This document shows, piece after piece, positions 1 to 7,034 of a DNA stretch of 60,478 nucleotides. The first letter of the stretch is position 1; each line of letters starts with the position of its first letter. Source of the DNA: Lamprocystis purpurea DSM 4197 (lineage in GTDB: Bacteria; Pseudomonadota; Gammaproteobacteria; Chromatiales; Chromatiaceae); assembly GCF_000379525.1 (NCBI RefSeq), contig NZ_KB902430.1, positions 1 to 60,478 on the forward strand, read 5' to 3'. The position numbers were made by a program, and so were the translations under genes. The notes beneath the pieces are model-generated. The model did not search any database. It worked only from the letters and a program-made list of their open reading frames with translations, and was not told where the DNA came from.

Positions 1-441
1 GGGCGCGTTGCCCCCACCTTGCCCACACTCATTCACCCTTTGCCCACACTGCGCCGCACGGCCGCCGGAGCTGGCTGAGAACGCCTGCGGCGCAACAGCA
101 ACAGATCTTTTCTTAATCGCTGCGCGGATGCCGTCTTAACGACCGCTCCGCGGTGGCTGGGGCAGCGCCAAACCGCTGCGATGAACGTCGGCACGACAAC
201 TTAAATTCGGGGGAAAACTGTCCTGGACATGGGGTCCACTATAATATAGCCTTCGAACGTGATTACCTGACGTAGGGGCGGGTTTCAAACCCGCCCCTAC
301 ACGAAAATCCGTCTGGATATCAGGTGCGAACGCTATAACAGGGCATGGCGCGCCGCGGGTGACAATCGGAAACCCAGGTGCTTCAGGTCCAGCAGATTTC
401 GCTGAAACAGGTATTGGATCGGCGAGGTATCCGCGATGACC
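1..441. other. Non-coding stretch with one MITE-like repeat
   Basis: I see no credible gene here. The only clear structure is a 93-bp element at 245-337 (separate entry). The rest has no RNA gene, hairpin with a U-tract, or reading frame with protein-like composition that I could recognise. Confidence 0.5.
245..337 (+). repeat. Dispersed MITE-like repeat, family A copy 1
   Basis: A 93-bp element begins TATAGCCTTCG and ends CGAACGCTATA, so its ends form imperfect inverted repeats. At its centre (272-300) lies a perfect 14-bp inverted repeat, GTAGGGGCGGGTTT, with a 1-nt loop. Two related copies lie at 31533-31618 and 41550-41642; the latter is exactly 93 bp and in the opposite orientation. No coding capacity. 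A non-autonomous mobile element or REP-like unit is the likely nature; no transposase for it was recognised. Confidence 0.8.
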
Positions 442-561
442 TCACACATTGGCGAAATCGTGCGCCAGTTCGTCCGCGGTCAGATCAAAGGTAGCGACGC
501 CGTAGTCGGCCAGCCTGGCGAGGAACAGGGGCCGCGGCACGTCGGCCAGTTCCGCCGCGGC
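442..561 (-). pseudogene. 3' fragment of a small antitoxin-like gene (possibly UPF0175)
   Basis: Read on the minus strand, about 39 codons ending in TGA at 442 give a protein-like C-terminus containing PRPLFLARLADYGVATFDL and TADELAHDFANV. This resembles the helix-turn-helix end of UPF0175-type antitoxins, though I am not certain of the family. No start codon of its own remains: upstream the frame runs directly into the opposite-strand antitoxin fragment at 563-721. It looks like a relic. Confidence 0.35.
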
Positions 562-562
562 C

Positions 563-721
563 CCGGAGGTCGTGCTCCTGTCCGTGGAAGAGTACCACCG
601 CTTGAAGCAGCGCGACCGGCAGGTGTTGCGGCTGGAGGACTTCACCGAGGATGACCTGAAGGCCATCTTGGCGGTTGAGCCGTCGCCCGCCGCCGCCTTT
701 GACCATGAAGTGAACGGGTAA
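563..721 (+). pseudogene. 3' fragment of a Phd/YefM-type antitoxin gene
   Basis: The plus-strand frame ending TAA at 719-721 encodes a typical Phd/YefM C-terminal half: VVLLSVEEYHRLKQRDRQVL followed by LEDFTEDDLKAILA and an acidic tail. The N-terminal DNA-binding half is missing. The 5' end abuts the 5' end of the opposite-strand fragment at 442-561, so two antitoxin relics are joined head to head. Function is presumably lost. Family assignment is from motif resemblance only. Confidence 0.5.
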
Positions 722-1075
722 CGCGGTGTCGTTGCCGCAACCCGTTCCGGGTTGGTGGTGCAAGCACTGACGGCCCGCCTGGTGCGGGTCGTCCCGCGCA
801 CCGAATAAGGGGGCTATCCTCCCACGCCCGCGCTTGGGCCTCGGTCAGGGACGTACCACGGAGATGTCGCATCGCTAGCGAAACGATGCGCAGCATGAGC
901 CGGTTCGTTCGCTGCCGAGCGGCGCGCACTCCGACCGCAGGCGTCGGGCATACCCTTGATCGCCGACCTCCACCCGGTCGGGCATCCGCCGCCCGCTAAA
1001 GCGTCGGCCTCCGGTCGCGCCGCCCCGGTTACTGGAGGTTGAGTCCGCGCGGCCTTCAGGGCCGCGCGAATGACC
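722..1075. other. Non-coding stretch with degenerate family B repeat
   Basis: No gene recognised. Around 990-1015 and 1030-1043 there are degenerate inverted arms of the dispersed repeat seen better at 2127-2222 and 19826-19900 (core GGAGGTCGAGGCTTTAGCC). The repeat sits just beyond the 3' end of the truncated coiled-coil gene and may mark the event that removed that gene's tail. Confidence 0.4.
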
Positions 1076-1426
1076 TCAGGGAGTGCTGTGCCCGCGTTCG
1101 ATCGCGGTCGTGACTTCACCCCGCAATTGCTCGACTTCGGCTTTCGCCTCGTCGCGCATCTGCTCGACCTCGGTCCTTGCCTGGCCGCGCAGTCCCTCAA
1201 GCTCGGTCTTGACCGCGCAGCGGGTCTGTTCGATGCGCACCGCCAAGTCCGCCCGCGCCTGTTCGATCTCTTTACGGAGTTTCAGGTCGGTCTCGCTCGA
1301 CCCGTCCTGGGCGTCCGGGTCCGGCACGCCAGGAGCCGATTCGTGCCGGCCGATGGCATCCGCGACGCTGGCCCGCTCCTGCGCCGCCTTGGTAAGGGCT
1401 TGAAAGCGTTCTAAGGCAGATGTCAT
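1076..1426 (-). CDS. Coiled-coil protein, probably 3'-truncated paralogue of the gene at 9551-10075
   Basis: A 116-residue protein whose residues about 45-108 are a charged amphipathic coiled coil (repeating units such as LRKEIEQARADL and EVEQMRDEAKAEVEQ). The start is supported by GGGAGGA a few bases upstream of the ATG at 1426. The paralogue at 9551-10075 has the same MTS-type start and coiled coil but ends in a hydrophobic membrane segment; here that segment is absent and the frame ends near dispersed repeats. It may be a truncated, non-functional relative. Such DUF1640-like coiled-coil proteins are common in sulfur bacteria and their role is unknown. Confidence 0.6.
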   Translation of the reverse strand: MTSALERFQALTKAAQERASVADAIGRHESAPGVPDPDAQDGSSETDLKLRKEIEQARADLAVRIEQTRCAVKTELEGLRGQARTEVEQMRDEAKAEVEQLRGEVTTAIERGHSTP

Positions 1427-1459
1427 AGGATTCCTCCCAATAGTGCGACAAGACGTTGG

Positions 1460-1930
1460 TTAAGGTACCAGCCCCAGCGCGGCACGCAAGGTCGCAACGT
1501 CGGCGATGAACCGCACGGCGAGGATGCGACCGTTCGCCGACTCGATCAGCGTCACCTTGCCGGGCTCACGCGGCAGCATGGACGTCGCGTCCGCGCTACG
1601 CCCCAACAACATCGGGTAGGGACGCTTGCGCATCTGCGGCAGCGCGATCACCGTGGTCACGATCCCCGGCATGGCGCTGATGTCGGCAACGTAACGCACC
1701 TTCGCGGCGGCGAGCGTGGTCGCGGTCTGGCCCTCGAGCGCGGTCTCGACCACCGTCGAGGCGGCGCGTTCGGCGACGAAGATCAGAAAGCGGGTGTCGG
1801 TTGTGATGGTCGCAGACACATCGTGCTGGTCCTTGAAGGTCAGCGCGGGCAGCGGGGCACCGACCTGCACCGTGGCGGCAGCGAGGAGCGGGGAAAACAG
1901 AAGGAAGGCGACGAGCACAACGGATTTCAT
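1460..1930 (-). CDS. Putative periplasmic thioredoxin-fold-like protein
   Basis: I start at the ATG at 1930 because it opens a clear signal peptide (MKSVVLVAFLLFSPLLAAA); the frame stays open further upstream but that part lacks protein character. The mature part, about 135 residues, begins VGAPLPALTFKDQHD, as in redoxin-like YtfJ-type proteins, and has a predicted strand-helix pattern, but there is no CxxC redox motif. Similar small secreted proteins in proteobacteria are annotated as hypothetical, or wrongly as FAD/FMN-containing dehydrogenase. Its neighbours, a coiled-coil relic and repeats, give no functional hint. A role in redox or stress is only a guess from the fold. Confidence 0.6.
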   Translation of the reverse strand: MKSVVLVAFLLFSPLLAAATVQVGAPLPALTFKDQHDVSATITTDTRFLIFVAERAASTVVETALEGQTATTLAAAKVRYVADISAMPGIVTTVIALPQMRKRPYPMLLGRSADATSMLPREPGKVTLIESANGRILAVRFIADVATLRAALGLVP

Positions 1931-2502
1931 GGCAACATCATACGCCTTGGCCATGACGAATAGGTGAGGCGTGAGGCCCGCCCAACCCGCTCGAACTACT
2001 CGATCTGGCTGCTCGGCGAAACCCTGCTGCGCGACGTACCGGGCTGTGCCCATCGCTTCCGGATGCGCGACGAACAGGGCCGCGGAGGCCTTGATCATCG
2101 TTCCGGCCAGCGACCGCCTGTCCGCAACTGGAGGTCGAGGCTTTAGCCGGTGGCGATTCCCGAGATCTCAAAAAAAATCAGTGGTGCCTGCGCGCCGGAC
2201 CGGCAAAAGCCTCGACTTCCGGTTTTCTTGCGGCCACTATCATCGCGGCGCCCATCGTGTTCGGCAGCGACAAATTGCTTTGGTCCCGACAAGGCCAGAG
2301 AATGATGGGCTTGCTGCGCTTCCCGTACGGCCTGAAATCATCTGCGCACTTGCATTGGTGCCCGCCGAAGAATACGCGGGGTTCCAGGACCCGCGTAGCG
2401 CTTTGCTCGACCTATCCCCGGCTTCTCCGCGATAGCAGAGAACATTTTTTTGTCAAAGGTTTACGGGCGTGACGTATGCCACGTCCGCGGTCCGCGCCGG
2501 AT
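1931..2502. other. Repeat-rich stretch without an intact gene
   Basis: The segment holds a composite dispersed repeat: a GGCCTTGATCATCGTTCCGG box at 2087-2108, then an inverted pair built on GGAGGTCGAGGCTTTAGCC (2127-2150) and GGCAAAAGCCTCGACTTCC (2201-2220). A plus-strand frame from about 2233 to 2435 has protein-like composition (it contains LVPAEEYAGFQDPRSALLDL) but no convincing start; it may be the tail of a lost gene that I do not recognise. Confidence 0.45.
2087..2222 (+). repeat. Composite dispersed repeat, family B copy
   Basis: Two parts occur in the same order here and at 19787-19900: a box GGCCTTGATCATCGTTCCGG, then about 20 bp later ACTGGAGGTCGAGGCTTTAG, followed after 50-75 bp by an inverted arm (GCAAAAGCCTCGACTTCCGG). 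The first box also occurs at the 3' end of the RND pump gene (18838-18857) and inverted at 51808-51831. It is probably a non-coding mobile or recombinogenic repeat. Confidence 0.6.
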
Positions 2503-2640
2503 TTACAGAAACTCGATCTGACCTGCCATCTCATCGCCGTCCAGCACGCGGTAAATCAGCATTAGTCCATGAATCATCGCGCGAATCGACGTATGTTGCG
2601 CGGCATAGACGATGCCGGCATGCGGTTCTCCTTTAGACCA
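2503..2640 (-). pseudogene. C-terminal fragment of a PIN-like/DUF5615-type protein
   Basis: The minus-strand frame ending at 2503 gives HAGIVYAAQHTSIRAMIHGL and a tail ending MAGQIEFL, which resembles the C-terminal end of DUF5615-type PIN-like proteins that pair with DUF433 antitoxins. Upstream, the same frame continues to 2838 but its composition no longer resembles that family, so the catalytic N-terminal part seems lost. Relic; family assignment is tentative. Confidence 0.35.
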
Positions 2641-3127
2641 GGACGTGGCACATGCGCTGCCCGGCTCCGGCACCCCGCGGGGCCGGCCTTCAGGCCGCCG
2701 CCCCCTGTCATCCGTTGTGGGGTTGGAGGCTGCCGGTCCTGCATCCTCTTTGTCCAGCAGTTCTTGCAGCACCGTGATCGCCCTCTTGATGCAGGTAATC
2801 GTGGTCGGTCCCTGATTTTTTTTGGCAGCGTGAATCAAATAAACTGCCCCCGGAACTCCGGGCCGTCTCGGTCGTTGTCGTTGTCGTAATCGAGTTGATG
2901 ATCCCCGCGAGGATGCGTTGGTCCCGTGCGTGGCGATCGAAGCCTTTCAAACGCTCGGCGGCCTTGTACGCCCAGGCTGTGTAGCGAATCGAAATCCGAC
3001 AGACAGCGGGCTGCTCATGCCAAACTTGAATCGCTTATCCGATTACGACAACGACAACGATTTTATTCATTGTTTAACCTATTTCTGACTCGTTACTTAG
3101 TGACAGGGACTCACGCTCGCTTGCGTT
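2641..3127. other. Non-coding stretch with two short hexamer-type repeats
   Basis: No intact gene. Two copies of a dispersed sequence ending in two ACAACG hexamers occur: on the minus strand at about 2866-2892 and on the plus strand at about 3035-3065 (ATTACGACAACGACAACGAT). A minus-strand frame between them, about 2890-3000, contains AWAYKAAERLKGFDRHARDQ and looks protein-like but is unrecognised and has no clear start. Confidence 0.4.
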
Positions 3128-3871
3128 TCACCGCAAGTCAGATTCCAAAATCCCACAGGCGCCTTGAACATATTCATAGCCAGGCAGATAGATCCTGAAT
3201 TTGTTATTACGAAAATCCCATGTCGCCAAGGGAATTGTCGAGATAACCGTTCCAGGCTTATCGCTCAGGCAGGTGCCGTTCGAACCAACGAACGGGCTGT
3301 TCTCCATCGGACATTGGCAAGTCAAGGGCCGTTCCGGATCGGTCGGGCGCGCAGTTTCAGTACAGGGTGCAGCCATACAGTCAGCCCATGGGCCTGTGCT
3401 ACAGCCCACCGGCTGCCAATTATCGCACCAGCCCCGATAAGAATAGGTCGAGACCCACGGATACTTGACATTGTTCACCGTATATTTGCCGGTCTTGATG
3501 GCGACGCAAACCGGGGCCTGGTCCACTGCACAAGGATGGGCGTCCGTACAGACGGCTTGGGTCATGCGCTTGACCTCCAGGTCCTGAATTTTGCTGGGGA
3601 ATACGATATGCTGCTCGTCGACTGACCAGCAGGCGCAATTGGCCGTGTTGCCGGAAACCTTACAGTCCCTGGAGAAATCGCAGAGTGCATGCTTACCGGT
3701 ACACACGACCGCGGCCTGTGGCGAGACGGCGGCTGCAAGAACGCTGCCGTCAGCATTGGCGGCGACGACACCTGCGACAGACTCGGGGTTCCCCCCTTGG
3801 GCCCAGTCGATTAGAACGAATGACAAAGCCAACATGGACACAGACGCGAGCGCGATCATTCGAAGTCTCAC
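3128..3871 (-). CDS. Secreted cysteine-rich protein of unknown function
   Basis: A 247-residue protein with a Sec-type signal (hydrophobic stretch MIALASVSMLALSFVLIDWA). The mature part has 16 cysteines, an even number, many in close pairs (CAC, CQC, VCTDAHPC), which suggests a disulfide-stabilised extracytoplasmic protein. Several short motifs (CxxxxxxC, WCDNWQPVGC) look like small repeated Cys modules. I recognise no family. It is transcribed in the same direction as the helicase-like gene upstream but is separated from it by about 80 bp and may be independent. AT content is a little higher than in its neighbours, so it could be acquired. Confidence 0.6.
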   Translation of the reverse strand: MRLRMIALASVSMLALSFVLIDWAQGGNPESVAGVVAANADGSVLAAAVSPQAAVVCTGKHALCDFSRDCKVSGNTANCACWSVDEQHIVFPSKIQDLEVKRMTQAVCTDAHPCAVDQAPVCVAIKTGKYTVNNVKYPWVSTYSYRGWCDNWQPVGCSTGPWADCMAAPCTETARPTDPERPLTCQCPMENSPFVGSNGTCLSDKPGTVISTIPLATWDFRNNKFRIYLPGYEYVQGACGILESDLR

Positions 3872-3952
3872 TTTATTCTCCTGTCAGTACAGTTGCATAA
3901 CCGGCAATGATGAAACATTGCCACGAAACCCTGGAATCGATTCCGTCAATCA

Positions 3953-6900
3953 TCAATCCCCCAACACCTGCCGCAACACCTCCACCGCCTCGCGCCGACT
4001 CAAGTGGCGGTCGACTGAATAGCGGGTCGCGGCGATGGACGGCGGTGATTGCAGACAGAGCGGGCAACCTGCCTCGCTGGCGCAGGGGCATTCGGCGAGC
4101 CAGTCGCGGGTGTGCTCCAACATGCGGCGCAACAGGGCGTCGTCGTCATTCAGGGCATCGATCAGGCCGATGCCGTGCGGATAGAGATCGAGGATGACCA
4201 GACCCGATTCGCGGCGGCGGCCGACCTTGAGGTTCTCCGCCGCCATGACGCGCACCGCGTCCTCTTCGACACCGACATGCACCGCCAGGACCTGGCTCAA
4301 GGCCAGCGCGATGGAATGCAGGGCGGCGGTGCGCTCGGCCAGGTCTTCTTCGAGAAAGCGCAGCATCAACCCCTTGGTCGGAAACGTCAGGCTCTCGATG
4401 GGTTCGCCCCAGTCGGTCTCGCTTTGGCGCGGCGCGCCTGACTGTGCATCGAACTGGCCCTCGCGCCGGACCTCGATGAGACCGCTGACCTCCTCCGCGT
4501 ACTGCGTCTGGATGACGACCTTATTGAGCGTATTGTTGGCGAAGAACGCCTGGTTCTGACTGGGGTCGACCAGGGTGCGGCGCAGCCGCGGTTCACTCAC
4601 CCGCCAGGTCAGCACCGGGTCATCGGTGCGGGTGCAATAGAGCACGCCGCGGCGCTTGATCTCCTGCGCATCGGTGCTGGGCCAGGCGTTGATACGGAAG
4701 GTCTGGCCCTTGACCTGAAAGACGCGCCGCGGATAGGCGACGATAGTCACCCGCTCCGGGTCGATGCGCAGCAGCAGTTGCTCGGCCTCACCGGCCTCGC
4801 GCAGAATGATCGAGACCAATTGATCACCGACGGTGTCCAGCGGACCGGGGCGATATTCGGCGACCGAACTGGTGTAGCCGGTATCGACCTTGAGCCGATT
4901 GTCGTGGTCGAGAAAGCGGACGTCACGGCGCTCGATCTGGTGATGGTTGGCCAGGTCTTCCAAGACTGGATCGAGGATGCTGTCGCGCCATTGGAAGGTG
5001 GTGAGCAGGCCGTTGGCCACCGCTTCCATCTCGCGCAAGGCCAGCAGCAGATGACGGCGCACGATCGCCGGCTGCGGCACACCGGGGACCAGCCGGCGCA
5101 CCAGGCGGAAGAAGGCCGCGGGGTCCCGCTCCAGGCGCAGCAGCAGCCGGCGCACATAGGGGTTCCCCGGCGGCAGGAACACACCGACATGGTGGGCCGG
5201 CAGGTACTCGAGACAGCGTCCGCCCTGGGAGAGCAGATGACCGAGCGAGAGCACGTCCTCGGCGCGCACTTCCATGATCCGCGCCCCGGCGTCGGCCGGC
5301 CCCGGCGGCAGCCACTGCGCCAGGCGGCGGCCGTCGATCCGCTGTTGCAGGAAGTCGGCGGCCTTGATCCGATCCAGGCCCCGCGGCGGCTCGAAGCGGG
5401 TGCGCCAGCCGGCCTCCACCGAGGTCCGGGCGGCCAGCAGGCTGGGGTCCCAGTGATCCTGTGCGACCAGATCCGCGGGCTTGAGGTCGGCCGTCGGCTC
5501 CAGCAGGTGGATGCAGAGCGGATGGCGGCGGCGCTGGGCGACCACCACCCGATCCTCGGCCTGGTAGTCATAGGGCAGCGTCTGCGCAGCGAAGGCGGCG
5601 AAATTGGCCTCGTGACTCTGGTGATAGCGGGCGAAGGTGAGCGAGCGGGTCTCCTGCCGGCCCTTGCCCTTGATCAGCCGGTGCAGCCGATGGGAGACGG
5701 CCCAGAAGTTGGCGGCCATGACACCGGAATAGGCGTCCAGATCCCACCAGGCAACGAGACCGATGCGGTTGAGCAGCAGCGGATGATCGGACAGGTCGGC
5801 CAACTGATCCGACAGGGTGCCGGCCGTGAGCACCCAAACCATGGCCGTGGTGTCGATCGGCGCATTGGCCCGCGGCAGATGGATCAGCTCGCGGCCCGGC
5901 AGCCAGGGCGCGAGACGCTCCGCGAGCGCGGTCGCGCCCCGCGGACAGATCACCAGGGTAACCAGTTCCAGACGCAGGTGAGTGAGCCGGATGGCCGCGG
6001 CCAGGGCCTCCAACTGGCCGGCATCGTCCGGAGCCAGGATCAGCCGGTCCAGCCCATGGCGGCGCCGGCCGGCACCGGCGCCGAACAGATCGGCGACGGC
6101 CTCGACCAGCTCCGGGGCCACCTGGCGCTCGCGCAGGAAGGGCCATTGGTCGAGCAGTGCGCGGGCACCGGGGTCCTGGGTCTGGGCCCCCTCAAGACTG
6201 GGTTCGAGCCGCGCGAGCGGCGTGACGGCAAAGCCGCGGCGGCGCAGCGCGTCCACCCAATCGTCGGCATCGGTTTCAGGCGCCGGCGCCGCCGCCGCGG
6301 TTGCCGCCGCCGCATCGCCCGCCCGGCCGCGGCTGAAAGCAAGGACGATGAGGGTGACGGCGAGGACGGCCAGGGTCCCCCAGAGTGCGGCACGCGCCTG
6401 GATCGGCCCTTCGCCGAGCTGATCGGCGCTCCAGGCCAGCAGCAGCAACAGGGGCGAGGCCAGGGCGTACCCCACCCAGTGCCGCGAACACGCGAACCCG
6501 GCGGAACCGGCCAGCCAACCGCCGGGGCGCGGCTGCTCCGGGCCGCGTCGCGCCGCGGGCACCAGGAGCCGGATCAGGATCGCGGCGAACCAGACGGCGA
6601 ATGGACTGGCGAGCGCCCACCATTCGGGATGCGCCAGCCGCTGCCCATCCGCGCCCAAGGGCGCCGGCACCGGCAGCACCAGGGCGGGCAGCCCCGGCAG
6701 ATCGACTTTGAGCCCGGTCTCGTCGAACAAGGGGTGCCACCCATTGAACCACCAGGCTGCCCCGAACCATTGGAGGGTCCAGGCATAGAGCAGCGACAAT
6801 GCCAGCAGGCCGCCGCACCAGACCAGGACCGGAGTCCAGAAGGCGCCGCTGTCCCGGTCCGGCCGCCGTGCAATGACCAGGGCATTGATCGCGAATGCCA

Positions 6901-6967
6901 GCCCCAGCGGGCACGCGAAGGCCGCGACCGGGATCAGCCAGGCCGGCAGCGCGGCGATCTGGTTCAT
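3953..6967 (-). CDS. Membrane-anchored degenerate helicase with DUF1998 C-terminus
   Basis: A 1004-residue protein from the ATG at 6967. Residues 1-210 hold about five membrane segments (near 11-33, 45-66, 117-137, 165-181, 193-211). The middle resembles a superfamily 2 helicase of the MrfA/YprA kind, but the motifs look dead: the Walker A position reads APDDAGQLEA (312-321) instead of a GKT/S loop, and the DEAH position reads WWDLDAYSG (407-415). The C-terminus is DUF1998-like with CPCASEAGCPLCLQSP, the usual Cys cluster. It lies 67 bp downstream of the tubulin-like membrane protein gene, so the two are probably co-transcribed. A structural or nucleic-acid-sensing role at the membrane, rather than unwinding, is my inference. 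Confidence 0.7.
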   Translation of the reverse strand: MNQIAALPAWLIPVAAFACPLGLAFAINALVIARRPDRDSGAFWTPVLVWCGGLLALSLLYAWTLQWFGAAWWFNGWHPLFDETGLKVDLPGLPALVLPVPAPLGADGQRLAHPEWWALASPFAVWFAAILIRLLVPAARRGPEQPRPGGWLAGSAGFACSRHWVGYALASPLLLLLAWSADQLGEGPIQARAALWGTLAVLAVTLIVLAFSRGRAGDAAAATAAAAPAPETDADDWVDALRRRGFAVTPLARLEPSLEGAQTQDPGARALLDQWPFLRERQVAPELVEAVADLFGAGAGRRRHGLDRLILAPDDAGQLEALAAAIRLTHLRLELVTLVICPRGATALAERLAPWLPGRELIHLPRANAPIDTTAMVWVLTAGTLSDQLADLSDHPLLLNRIGLVAWWDLDAYSGVMAANFWAVSHRLHRLIKGKGRQETRSLTFARYHQSHEANFAAFAAQTLPYDYQAEDRVVVAQRRRHPLCIHLLEPTADLKPADLVAQDHWDPSLLAARTSVEAGWRTRFEPPRGLDRIKAADFLQQRIDGRRLAQWLPPGPADAGARIMEVRAEDVLSLGHLLSQGGRCLEYLPAHHVGVFLPPGNPYVRRLLLRLERDPAAFFRLVRRLVPGVPQPAIVRRHLLLALREMEAVANGLLTTFQWRDSILDPVLEDLANHHQIERRDVRFLDHDNRLKVDTGYTSSVAEYRPGPLDTVGDQLVSIILREAGEAEQLLLRIDPERVTIVAYPRRVFQVKGQTFRINAWPSTDAQEIKRRGVLYCTRTDDPVLTWRVSEPRLRRTLVDPSQNQAFFANNTLNKVVIQTQYAEEVSGLIEVRREGQFDAQSGAPRQSETDWGEPIESLTFPTKGLMLRFLEEDLAERTAALHSIALALSQVLAVHVGVEEDAVRVMAAENLKVGRRRESGLVILDLYPHGIGLIDALNDDDALLRRMLEHTRDWLAECPCASEAGCPLCLQSPPSIAATRYSVDRHLSRREAVEVLRQVLGD

Positions 6968-7034
6968 TGACCCTGCCCCCGTGAGCACGTCGTTCCGCCG
7001 CACTGCAACCCGGCCGTTAACCGCACGGCTGAAC

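Noticed and set aside
2233-2435. A small plus-strand gene
   Set aside because: Composition looks protein-like at the end, but there is no start codon with a ribosome binding site, and the frame begins in repeat sequence.
4778-6970. 730-codon open frame on the plus strand opposite the helicase-like gene, and similar long frames at 6873-8675, 15509-17311, 21678-23297 and 27205-28779
   Set aside because: They are antisense to well-supported genes, have Gln/Arg/Gly/His-rich composition typical of GC-rich shadow frames and show no domain motifs.
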